Of a stretch of 64,000 nt of DNA, positions 33,712-41,348 are shown one piece after another (position 1 is the stretch's first letter; each line of letters starts with the position of its first letter). The DNA lies in the NCBI GenBank assembly GCA_036005805.1, contig DASYQE010000381.1, positions 1 through 64,000 on the forward strand, given 5' to 3'. This stretch comes from DASRAU01 sp036005805 (GTDB lineage: Bacteria; Acidobacteriota; Polarisedimenticolia; Gp22-AA2). The notes beneath the pieces were generated by a model. It saw only the letters and a program-made list of their open reading frames with translations, had not been told where the DNA came from and searched no databases. The position numbers and the translations under genes are program-made.

Positions 33712-34928
33712 CCCGCATACCCCATGGCAACGAAGTGATCACTGCCGATGGCATCGACGCTCCTGAACCCGGCTTCGTTGGCTTCCGCTCTGACACCCGC
33801 GGCGAAGAAGCGGTGGCTAAAAGCCTTTCCGAGCTGGCCTTCCGGTGTGACGAACCAGGTGAACCAGTCGCCGAACTCGCTCTTGCGATCGCCCTGAAGG
33901 CGTCGGCGGGCCGCCACCGCCATGAGTCGAGCCAGATGCTCGAATCGATGCACGAGATGGGCGCTGTACATGAGAACCCCCTGCTCCGTCAGATGCCGCC
34001 CGAGATTCCGCAGGCACGCCACCCGGCGGCTCCTGCCCGGTATGAAAGAGTAGACGAGGGCGGTCATGAAGATGCCGTCGAAGCGACGCTCGCCCAGGTC
34101 CAGTGTCGCGATGTCACCGGCGAGGAACTCCGCGTCCAGCCCCATGCGTGCGGCATTCTCCCGGGACGCTTCAACCATGGCAGGGATCAGATCCACGCCC
34201 AGAACGTGGTAGCCGAGCCGGGCCAGATGCAATGCCTCCCGGCCGACCCCACTTCCAGGCACGAGAAGGGAGCCGCCCCGGGGCACATGTCGCGCCACGA
34301 GATCCCGGGTCCAGTCACCCAAAGGCACCTGGAGAATCGATTGGTAATTCTTGACTTGCCAGGCGTACTTGCGGCCGATGGTGTCGATTTCGTCGTCCGG
34401 CGGTCCCGGCGCCTGTCCTATTTTCTTGCACCAGTAGATGAGCGAAGCGATCCGAGACGTCACCGGATGGACGCGTGCCGCGAAGCGTTCCAGGCCCCTC
34501 CGGACCGCCGAATCTTCATCGACGACTCCAAGAACTCGTTCACCCGTAATCTCCTCGAAAACACCAGGGAGAACGTCGAGCGCGGTCCGGTAGGGCCCGC
34601 CCCGTGTCCCCGAAAGGATTCTCCGCAGCTCGGCCCAGCCACGGATGTCGCAGAGCGCCAAGTCCCCCGGCGAGACGTCACATCCCCCGACGACCTGAAC
34701 CTCCTGGCCATGCTCGATCCAGGGAACGGCGGAAAAACCAACGACACTCAACGGCAATCTCTTCCCTCGGCCGAGCAGCACTCTCAGAGTCGATGCTGGA
34801 ACGAGCATCCCGCCGGCCGCGAGCGTGACGGCTCGCGGGTATGCCTGTGCCCAGGCAGAGGGCAATTCTCCACCTGCATGTGGATCGATCAAGGTTTCGG
34901 CCGTCTGTTGCGGCTCGGTTTTCGGCAC
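33708..34928 (-). CDS. Fusion of an S24/S26 signal-peptidase-like domain and a SAM methyltransferase
   Basis: The protein has 406 residues, starting at a GTG. Residues about 30-150 resemble the S24/S26 peptidase core: VVGFSAVPWIEHGQEVQVV aligns with the G-x-S-M-x-P-x-(I/L)-x-x-G-D block, followed by VSPGDLALCDIRG and ITGERVLGVV. The usual Ser-Met pair is S-A, and no second catalytic Lys is obvious, so peptidase activity is doubtful. Residues about 210-400 are a class I methyltransferase (LLVPGSGVGREALHLARLGY; VLGVDLIPAMVEAS; FDGIFMTALVYSFI). I do not know this fusion as a named family. It is translationally coupled to the HPr-kinase-like gene, so the two act together. Confidence 0.62.
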   Translation of the reverse strand: MPKTEPQQTAETLIDPHAGGELPSAWAQAYPRAVTLAAGGMLVPASTLRVLLGRGKRLPLSVVGFSAVPWIEHGQEVQVVGGCDVSPGDLALCDIRGWAELRRILSGTRGGPYRTALDVLPGVFEEITGERVLGVVDEDSAVRRGLERFAARVHPVTSRIASLIYWCKKIGQAPGPPDDEIDTIGRKYAWQVKNYQSILQVPLGDWTRDLVARHVPRGGSLLVPGSGVGREALHLARLGYHVLGVDLIPAMVEASRENAARMGLDAEFLAGDIATLDLGERRFDGIFMTALVYSFIPGRSRRVACLRNLGRHLTEQGVLMYSAHLVHRFEHLARLMAVAARRRLQGDRKSEFGDWFTWFVTPEGQLGKAFSHRFFAAGVRAEANEAGFRSVDAIGSDHFVAMGYAG

Positions 34929-35288
34929 GAGCCGGAGTCTAGCATCCGGCCCGCAACCGCAGGAAGCACAGGGTTTTGGGTTCAGGTGAAGTCAGCGGGC
35001 ATCTCGATCAGGCAACTTTAGGACGCTGGCAGGCAATCCCTCGTCCAGCGGCCAACCCAGACCTTTGGACGGCATACGGAAGCGTGATCACGGTTCCTTC
35101 CTTGCGCGCGGGCCGCACGAGACCCAAATCTTCGTAGAGCAGGAGCGGCGCCCTTCCCCCTCCCGGATCGCGCCGGAGGAACATGCGTGGGTGCCGTGAG
35201 CCCGGCCTCCCCTGGAGCACGTGGGGACCATGGTCGAGATCATCTATACTCCCGGCCCCAGCGCGCGCGGCCCTGCGCGTGAGGTGAC
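34929..35288. other. 360-base gap without an intact gene
   Basis: This gap separates the minus-strand methyltransferase fusion from the plus-strand PBP1A gene, so both promoters should lie here. On the plus strand a TATACT at 35245-35250 could be a -10 box for PBP1A, but no matching -35 is visible. A short minus-strand frame with a MerR-like segment (35008-35220) is described separately. I see no terminator or RNA gene. Confidence 0.5.
35008..35220 (-). pseudogene. Possible remnant of a MerR-type regulator
   Basis: This 70-codon frame contains YEDLGLVRPARKEG (35095-35136), which closely matches the recognition-helix/wing segment of MerR-family DNA-binding domains. The sequence before it does not look like the rest of a helix-turn-helix, and the frame ends soon after. 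No intact regulator is present. It may be a decayed fragment or a chance match. Confidence 0.28.
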
Positions 35289-38066
35289 GTGAGCCCCTTC
35301 ACACCGGAATCCACTTCCTCTTTCACATCGGGATCCTCCTCGGCCGATCCAGACGCGCCGCGCGGCGGGAACCCGGGCGGCGGCTTCACGAGCGGAGCGC
35401 CCCCCGCCGGCGGTCCGCCCGGCGCAGGCCCGGGCGGCGCCGGTGGCTCGGGCGCCGGCGGCGCCGGCGGCCGGTTCTCCTGGGTGACCCGCCGGCGCAA
35501 GCTCTGGGGCGGCATCCTCCTCGGCGCGCTCCTCGTCGCCGGGGTCGCCGGCTCGACGCTCGGCTGGTTCCTCACCTTCGACATCCCGGAGGTGAAGTCG
35601 CTCCAGGACTGGAAGCCGCCGGTCGTCACCACCCTCTACAGCGCCGACGGCAAGCCGCTCTACCAGTTCGGCGCCGAGAAGCGCATCGTCGTCGATCTCG
35701 ACGCGGTGCCGAAGCAGTTCCTCGACGGGCTGGTCGCCACCGAGGACGCGCATTTCTACGACCACGTCGGCGTCGACCCGTGGGGCATCGCGCGCGCCAT
35801 CATCAAGGACGTGATCCACATGCGCAAGGCGCAGGGCGGCAGCACGCTGACCCAGCAGCTGGCGCGCTCCCTGTTCCTGAAGCCGGAAAAGACCTGGCGG
35901 CGCAAACTTCAAGAAATGGTGCTGGCGCTGCAGATCGAGAAATCGTTCACCAAGAGCGAGATCCTCAACTTCTACGTCAACCAGGTCTACATGGGACACG
36001 GCCGCTACGGCATCGAGGCGGCGGCGCGATTTTATTTCGGCAAGCCGGCGAAGGAGATGTCGCTCCCCGAGTCGGCGCTTCTGGCCGGGCTGGTGCAGCG
36101 GCCCGAGGCGTATTCGCCGATCCGGGCGCCCGAGCGCGCCACCAACCGCCGCAACGTCGTGCTGCGCCGCATGGTCGAGGAAAAGAAGATCGATCGCGAC
36201 ACCGCCACGGCCGCCATCAAGAGCCCGGTCGTGGTGGCCAAGGTCCAGGACGAGGACGTCATCGCGCCCTATTTCGTCGAGGAGGTGCGGCGCTACCTCG
36301 ACGCAACCTACGGCGAGGTGGCCCTCTACCAGGAGGGGCTCGAGGTCTACACGACCCTCGACCCGGCGCTGCAGCGCGCCGCCAACCAGGCGGTGTTCGA
36401 CGGCCTGCGGGCCCTCGACAAGCGGCGCGGCTGGCGCGGCGTGCCGCGCAACCTGATCAAGGAGAAGGAAGACCCGGCGCGCTTCACGCACGCCACCTGG
36501 ATGAAGCCGCCGATGGTCGGGCGGCAGCGCTGGGGGGTGATCACCGAGGTCGGCAAGAAGGACGCCGCGGTGCGGCTCGGCGAGTGGACCGCGCACGTGG
36601 ACGCCGCCGGCGTGAAATGGACCAACAAGTCGATCGAGAAGCTGTTCAAGGTCGGCGACCTCGCGCCATTCCTGGTGCAGAAGATCGACGAGGGCAAGAA
36701 GACGCTGACGGTGGCCCTCGACCAGGAGCCCGACGCCGAATCCGCCCTGCTCGTCCTCGATCCCAGCAACGGCGAGGTGCGCGCGCTGGTCGGCGGCTGG
36801 GACTTCAACCGCAGCCAGTTCGACCGCGCCACCCAGTCGTACCGGCAGGCGGGATCGGCCTTCAAGCCGTTCGTCTACGCCGCGGCGCTCGAGTCGGGAT
36901 ACACGCTGGCGCAGACCATCTTCGACGAGCCGACGGTCTTCGTGGACCAGGCGACCGGCGACCAGTACCAGCCGAACAACTACTACCGCAAGTACTACGG
37001 CATCACGACGCTGCGCGAGGCCATGGAGGAGTCGCGCAACATCGTGGCGGTGAAGCTGCTCAACGAGGTCGGCTACGGCCGCACCATCGACACGGCGCGG
37101 CGCATGGGGATCTCCAGCGCGCTGCGCCCGTACCCGTCCATGGCGCTCGGCACCATGGAGGTCTCGCTGTGGGACCTGGTCACCGCCTACTCGGTGTTCG
37201 CCAACCAGGGCGTGCGCGTCGAGCCGCACTTCATCCGCCAGGTCGTCGATCGCGAGGGACGCGTGCGCGAGGAGGCCAAGCCGCGCGTCGTCGAGGCGAT
37301 CCGCGCCGACGTGGCGTATCTCATGACGTACCTGCTCGAAGGCGTCACCGAGGTGGGGACCGGCGCCGCCGCCGCGTCGGCGCTCGACCGCGTCGTCGCC
37401 GGCAAGACCGGCACGACCGACGACCTGGCCGACGCCTGGTTCGTCGGTTTCAGTCCGAGCCTGATCGCCGGCGCCTGGGTCGGCTTCGATCAGAAGAAGC
37501 CGCTCGGCGAGGGGGAAACCGGCGCCAAGGCGGCCCTGCCGATCTGGATCGAGTTCATGCAGGCGGCGCACGAAGGCAAGCCGGTGGAGAAGTTCACCAA
37601 GCCGGCCAACATCGCCTACACGCCCATCGACCGGCGGCTCGGCAAGCTCGCCACCTCGGATTCGCACTGCCCGTCGCCTTTCCTCGAGGCGTTCATCGAG
37701 GGAACCGAGCCGACCGAGGCGTGCTCCGAGGCGGAGCACTTCCGCGCCTCGCTCCCCTACTACTTGCAGAAGTTCGAGATCAGCCGCGACCTGGAGCTGC
37801 GCATCGAGCCCGAGGTGGTCGCGAACCTGGTGCGCCAGGGCTCCGGCGACCTCGAGCTGGCGCCGGACGGCAAGGAGCTGATCCTCAAGGGCGACGACGG
37901 CAGCGAGCGGCACCTGAAGCTCGACCTCAGCCGCGGCGAGCGCAAGGACCTGCAGGCCGGGCTCCAGGTGCTGCAGCCCATCGGAGCCCAGGACGGCGCC
38001 ACCGGCGAGGTCCCGGTCGGCATCGACGGCCGCCCGGCGACCATCGTCCCGATCAAACCCGACTAA
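35289..38066 (+). CDS. Penicillin-binding protein 1A, bifunctional peptidoglycan synthase
   Basis: The protein has 925 residues. After a Gly/Pro-rich cytoplasmic leader (residues 1-65) there is one transmembrane anchor (about 73-96). Next comes the GT51 glycosyltransferase domain, with the catalytic Glu in ATEDAHFYDH (E152) and GGSTLTQQLA (183-192). The transpeptidase domain follows, with SAFK (S523, K526), a later SRN triad and KTGT (K706). The C-terminal about 120 residues are a low-complexity, charged extension. It polymerises and cross-links peptidoglycan at the inner membrane surface. Start: GTG 35289. It converges on alanine dehydrogenase with a 4-base overlap of the stops. Confidence 0.94.
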   Translation: MSPFTPESTSSFTSGSSSADPDAPRGGNPGGGFTSGAPPAGGPPGAGPGGAGGSGAGGAGGRFSWVTRRRKLWGGILLGALLVAGVAGSTLGWFLTFDIPEVKSLQDWKPPVVTTLYSADGKPLYQFGAEKRIVVDLDAVPKQFLDGLVATEDAHFYDHVGVDPWGIARAIIKDVIHMRKAQGGSTLTQQLARSLFLKPEKTWRRKLQEMVLALQIEKSFTKSEILNFYVNQVYMGHGRYGIEAAARFYFGKPAKEMSLPESALLAGLVQRPEAYSPIRAPERATNRRNVVLRRMVEEKKIDRDTATAAIKSPVVVAKVQDEDVIAPYFVEEVRRYLDATYGEVALYQEGLEVYTTLDPALQRAANQAVFDGLRALDKRRGWRGVPRNLIKEKEDPARFTHATWMKPPMVGRQRWGVITEVGKKDAAVRLGEWTAHVDAAGVKWTNKSIEKLFKVGDLAPFLVQKIDEGKKTLTVALDQEPDAESALLVLDPSNGEVRALVGGWDFNRSQFDRATQSYRQAGSAFKPFVYAAALESGYTLAQTIFDEPTVFVDQATGDQYQPNNYYRKYYGITTLREAMEESRNIVAVKLLNEVGYGRTIDTARRMGISSALRPYPSMALGTMEVSLWDLVTAYSVFANQGVRVEPHFIRQVVDREGRVREEAKPRVVEAIRADVAYLMTYLLEGVTEVGTGAAAASALDRVVAGKTGTTDDLADAWFVGFSPSLIAGAWVGFDQKKPLGEGETGAKAALPIWIEFMQAAHEGKPVEKFTKPANIAYTPIDRRLGKLATSDSHCPSPFLEAFIEGTEPTEACSEAEHFRASLPYYLQKFEISRDLELRIEPEVVANLVRQGSGDLELAPDGKELILKGDDGSERHLKLDLSRGERKDLQAGLQVLQPIGAQDGATGEVPVGIDGRPATIVPIKPD

Positions 38067-39178
38067 TCGATCGCGGCTTCGACGGGCGTGTAGGCCAGTC
38101 CCTGCGAGGTGGCGACCGCCTCGCACGTCACCTTGCCGGCGTGGACGTTCAGCCCGGGACGCAGCGTCGGGTCTTCGCGCAGGGCGTCCCTTAATCCCTT
38201 TCCGGCGATTCTCAGGATGTACGGGAGCGTGGCGTTGGTCAACGCGAACGTGGAGGTGCGCGGCACCGCACCCGGCATGTTGGCGACGCAGTAGTGCACG
38301 ACGCCGTCCACGACGTAGGTCGGGTCGCTGTGGGTCGTCGGGTGCGTCGTCTCGATGCAGCCTCCCTGGTCCACGGCCACGTCGACGATGACCGAACCTT
38401 TCTTCATGTGGCCGAGCATGGCGCGCGTCACCAGGCGCGGCGCCGAGGCCCCCGGCACCAGAACCGCGCCCACCAGCAGGTCGGCGCGCCGCACGGCTTC
38501 GTGCACATACGCGGTCGTCGAATAGACCGTGGTCACCTGGCCGCGGAAGATCTCGTCGAGGTAGCGCAGGCGCGGCAGCGATCGGTCGAGCACCGTCACC
38601 TTGGCGCCGAGCCCGAGCGCCATGAAGGCGGCGTTGATCCCGACCACGCCGCCGCCGAGGATGACGACGTCGCCGTGCGGCACGCCGGGCACGCCCGCGA
38701 GCAGCACGCCGCGCCCGCCCATCGGCCGGCTCAGGAAGTAGGCGCCGACCTGGATCGCCATGCGCCCCGCCACCTCGCTCATCGGCGTCAGCAGCGGCAG
38801 CCCGCCGTCGGAGTCGGTGATGGTCTCGTAGGCGATGGCGGTCGAGCCGCCGTCGACGAGCGCGCGCGTCAGCTCGGGGGCGGGCGCGAGGTGCAGGTAG
38901 GTGAAGAGGATCTGCCCGCGACGCAGCAGCTTCGTCTCCGCCGCCAGCGGCTCCTTCACCTTGACCACGAGATCGGCGCGGCGGAAGACGGCGGCCGCGT
39001 CGGCCACGACCACCGCGCCCGCCTTCTCGTAGGCCTCGTTCTCGATGCCGCTGCCGAGCCCCGCTCCGTCCTGGACCAGCACCTGGTGGCCGTGCTCGAC
39101 CAGCGCCCGCACGCCGGCGGGGACCAGGCTGACGCGGTACTCGTTGTCCTTGATCTCCTTCGGCACTCCGATCTGCAT
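38063..39178 (-). CDS. ald: Alanine dehydrogenase
   Basis: The protein has 371 residues. It interconverts L-alanine and pyruvate plus ammonia with NAD. The N-terminal MQIGVPKEIKDNEYRVSLVP, substrate-site VVKVKEPL and FTYLHLAP, and the nucleotide-binding ILGGGVVGINAAFMALGLGA are all typical, as is the C-terminal NMPGAVPRTSTFALTNATLP. The frame is open upstream into the next gene, but ATG 39178 matches the family start exactly. It starts 2 bases after the aldehyde dehydrogenase stop, so the two form an operon. Confidence 0.95.
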   Translation of the reverse strand: MQIGVPKEIKDNEYRVSLVPAGVRALVEHGHQVLVQDGAGLGSGIENEAYEKAGAVVVADAAAVFRRADLVVKVKEPLAAETKLLRRGQILFTYLHLAPAPELTRALVDGGSTAIAYETITDSDGGLPLLTPMSEVAGRMAIQVGAYFLSRPMGGRGVLLAGVPGVPHGDVVILGGGVVGINAAFMALGLGAKVTVLDRSLPRLRYLDEIFRGQVTTVYSTTAYVHEAVRRADLLVGAVLVPGASAPRLVTRAMLGHMKKGSVIVDVAVDQGGCIETTHPTTHSDPTYVVDGVVHYCVANMPGAVPRTSTFALTNATLPYILRIAGKGLRDALREDPTLRPGLNVHAGKVTCEAVATSQGLAYTPVEAAID

Positions 39179-39180
39179 GG

Positions 39181-40725
39181 TCACGACGCCGCGTCTCCCC
39201 GCCACGGCGCGGAGGCGCCGCGGTCCGGTCCATTGTTGTCGATCTGCGCCTTCTGCAGCCGTCCGGAGTGATCGACGTAGACCGTCTTCCACTCGGTGAA
39301 GATCTCGATGGCGGTCGCCGCCGATCCCTCGCGGTGGCCGTTGCCGGTCTGCTTGGTGCCGCCGAACGGCAGGTGGGTCTCCGCCCCGATGGTGGAGGAG
39401 TTGATGTAGGTGATGCCCGCCTCCAGGTCGCGCGCCGCGCGGAAGGCGCGGTTGACGTCGCGCGTGTAGATCGCCGAGGACAGGCCGTAGACCGTGTCGT
39501 TGGCCATGCGGATCGCCGCGTCGAACCCGTCCGAGGCGAGGACCGACACGACCGGGCCGAAGATCTCCTCGCGCGCGATGCGCATCGCCGGGGTCACGCC
39601 GGTGAAGACGGTCGGCGCGAAGAAGAAGCCGTGCTGCAGCGCCCCCTCCTCGAGCCGCGTCCCGCCGCAGGCGAGCTTCGCCCCTTCGTCGCGGCCGATG
39701 GCGACGTACTGCTCGACCTTCCTGCGCTGCGCCTCGCTGACCAGCGGTCCCAGGTCGTTGCGCTCGTCGAGCGGATCGCCGGCGCGCAGCGCGCGGGCGC
39801 GATCCACCAGGCGGCGCACGAACTCGTCGTGCACCGCGCCATCGACGATGACGCGGCTGGTGGCGGTGCAGCGCTGCCCCGCGGTCCCGAACGCACCCCA
39901 CAGCGCGCCGTCCACGGCGAGATCGAGATCGGCGTCGTCGCAGACGAGCAGCGCGTTCTTCCCGCCCATCTCGAGCGACACGCGCTTGTGCCCTTCGGCG
40001 CAGGCGATCGCCACGCGCCGGCCGGTCTCGGACGACCCGGTGAACGACACGAGGGTCACGCCGGGATGACGCGTGATCGCCTCCCCCGCCGCGCTGCCGG
40101 TGCCGGTCACGAGGTTGACGACGCCGCGCGGCGCCCCGGCCTCGACCGCGATCGACGCGAGGTGCCACGCGAGCAGCGGAGCGTCGCTCGACGGCTTGAG
40201 CACGACGGTGTTGCCGCAGACGAGCGCAGGAATCAGCTTCCAGGACGGGATCGCCAGCGGGAAGTTCCACGGCGCGATGAGCCCGCAGACACCCACCGGC
40301 TGCCGCGTGGTGTAGCAGGTCTTGTCCGGAAGCTCCGAGGGGGTCGTGAAGCCGTGCAGCCGGCGTCCTTCGCCGCCGATGTGGAAGCAGACGTCGATCC
40401 CTTCCTGGACGTCGCCGCGCGCCTCGCTCAGGGGCTTCCCCATCTCCAGCGCCATGGCGCGCGCCAGCTCCTCCTTGCGCCGCGCCAGGATCTCCCCCAT
40501 GCGAAAGACGATCTCGCCCCGCTTGGGCGCCGGAACCAGGCGCCAGGAGCGGAAGGCCTTGGCCGCGGCCTCGACCGCGCCGGCGATGTCCTCGGCGCCC
40601 GAATCGGGAAAGGTGGCGACGATCTGGCGCGTGTCGGAAGGATTCTGATCCGCGAAGGTGCGGCCGCCTTTCGACGGGACCCACTCGCCGTCGATGAGAT
40701 TGCCGAAGGTCTTCGCCGTCGTCAT
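39181..40725 (-). CDS. NAD-dependent aldehyde dehydrogenase, ALDH7-like
   Basis: The protein has 514 residues. It has the NAD-binding APWNFPLAIPSWKL, VSFTGSSETGRR, the catalytic Glu in LEMGGKNALLV and the Cys in GTAGQRCTAT. The end region FGGTKQTGNGHREGS fits the semialdehyde dehydrogenase branch near alpha-aminoadipic semialdehyde dehydrogenases (ALDH7). The coupling to alanine dehydrogenase suggests amino-acid catabolism (lysine or a related semialdehyde), which is inference. It has a good promoter with an overlapping dyad upstream (40773-40822). Confidence 0.88.
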   Translation of the reverse strand: MTTAKTFGNLIDGEWVPSKGGRTFADQNPSDTRQIVATFPDSGAEDIAGAVEAAAKAFRSWRLVPAPKRGEIVFRMGEILARRKEELARAMALEMGKPLSEARGDVQEGIDVCFHIGGEGRRLHGFTTPSELPDKTCYTTRQPVGVCGLIAPWNFPLAIPSWKLIPALVCGNTVVLKPSSDAPLLAWHLASIAVEAGAPRGVVNLVTGTGSAAGEAITRHPGVTLVSFTGSSETGRRVAIACAEGHKRVSLEMGGKNALLVCDDADLDLAVDGALWGAFGTAGQRCTATSRVIVDGAVHDEFVRRLVDRARALRAGDPLDERNDLGPLVSEAQRRKVEQYVAIGRDEGAKLACGGTRLEEGALQHGFFFAPTVFTGVTPAMRIAREEIFGPVVSVLASDGFDAAIRMANDTVYGLSSAIYTRDVNRAFRAARDLEAGITYINSSTIGAETHLPFGGTKQTGNGHREGSAATAIEIFTEWKTVYVDHSGRLQKAQIDNNGPDRGASAPWRGDAAS

Positions 40726-40772
40726 CTCGACCCGGCTCCCCGGCCTGCGCGACGGCCCGGGAAGTCCTTTGG

Positions 40773-40822
40773 CTCCAATTGGTTGGAGCGCGATGCTAGC
40801 AGAGGCCTCGAGGCACGGTCAA
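40773..40822 (-). promoter_or_regulatory. Promoter of the ALDH-ald operon with an operator-like dyad at the start site
   Basis: On the minus strand TTGACC (40822-40817) and TAGCAT (40798-40793) are 18 bases apart, giving a start near 40786. A dyad CTCCAA-N4-TTGGAG (40773-40788) covers the start site and could bind a repressor such as an Lrp-type or other amino-acid regulator. The ATG follows GGGGAG. Confidence 0.5.
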
Positions 40823-40856
40823 GGCGCGGGAGTGCGGATCGCTTCCAGAAGCACCA

Positions 40857-40889
40857 AGACCCGGAGGCTCTGGGAAGCGCTCCGGGTCT
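40857..40889 (-). terminator. 10-base hairpin, possible terminator of an upstream minus-strand transcript
   Basis: Perfect inverted arms at 40857-40866 and 40880-40889 enclose a 13-base loop. It lies between the candidate RNA at 40939-41099 and the dehydrogenase promoter. It lacks a clear T run, so termination is uncertain. Confidence 0.35.
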
Positions 40890-40938
40890 CGAGTCTGGCT
40901 TGATCTTGTCTGTCTTACTGTCTTTCTTCGCCTGGGGT

Positions 40939-41099
40939 GAGGTTCGGTCGGTCCGTCACGCTGCCGGCATCGCCGTATTCGCCGAATCTTTTGCTCTCGC
41001 TCTATTAGGGTGGGCACTCATGGGATGGCAGGGGGTCTTGCGTGGGTGACTGCTCATCCGGTTTGCGTGACAGACCGACCGTTGCATCCTTCGAACCTC
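40939..41099 (-). ncRNA. Candidate structured RNA, unclassified
   Basis: Read on the minus strand, a 7-base arm (41099-41093), a 12-base bulge and a 15-base arm (41080-41066) pair with a continuous 22-base segment (40960-40939). Every position pairs, with one G-U wobble; on the plus strand the same position would be a C-A mismatch, so the minus strand is favoured. The span is about 160 bases with a 105-base interior. It does not match features I know for tmRNA, RNase P RNA or SRP RNA. A 6S-like or novel RNA, or a relic of inverted repeats, are all possible. Confidence 0.4.
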
Positions 41100-41216
41100 T
41101 TCTCTGCCCGATGCAGTGAACGCTTGGCTCACGGCCTCGGTTCCGCCGCTTATCAAGCAATTCACATGCCCACGACAGCGAAAGGGGACGGGTTAATGGC
41201 CGTCTCCATCTAAACC

Positions 41217-41230
41217 ACTGACCTGTCAGT
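41217..41230. repeat. 14-base palindrome, operator-like
   Basis: ACTGAC-CT-GTCAGT is a perfect dyad with a 2-base centre. It is followed on the plus strand by a short T run, but the loop is too tight for a good terminator. It could be a regulator binding site. Confidence 0.35.
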
Positions 41231-41348
41231 CTTTTTGTCGTCATGCCTCAGGGGAATAACCCGCAGCTTCTGGTCAGGGAAACTCTTCAGCGCGACGAAT
41301 TGACGCGGAAACGCGATGCGGGCGACTGTCCGGACTGTCCGCCGATGG

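Larger units (their letters stand above)
40726..41348. other. 623-base intergenic region with a promoter, hairpins and a candidate RNA
   Basis: There is no convincing protein gene in this gap between aldehyde dehydrogenase and the TPR gene. It holds the dehydrogenase promoter and dyad (40773-40822), a 10-base hairpin (40857-40889), a long-range 22-base-pair helix (40939-41099) and a 14-base palindrome (41217-41230). It looks less GC-rich than its flanks. Confidence 0.6.

Noticed and set aside
35245..35250. A TATACT -10 box for PBP1A
   Set aside because: No -35 hexamer at suitable spacing; a single hexamer is not enough to call a promoter.
38063..40684. One continuous minus-strand frame suggesting a fusion of alanine dehydrogenase with an N-terminal Arg-rich region
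   Set aside because: The first half is an out-of-frame reading of the aldehyde dehydrogenase; the real start is ATG 39178.
41085..41105. A tRNA or tmRNA T-loop-like GGTTCGAA on the minus strand
   Set aside because: No acceptor stem, anticodon arm or tag reading frame can be built around it; it is part of the long helix arm instead.
41217..41236. A plus-strand terminator (palindrome followed by TTTTT)
   Set aside because: The stem is only 5 bases with a 4-base loop and a C interrupts the T run, so I list it only as a palindrome.
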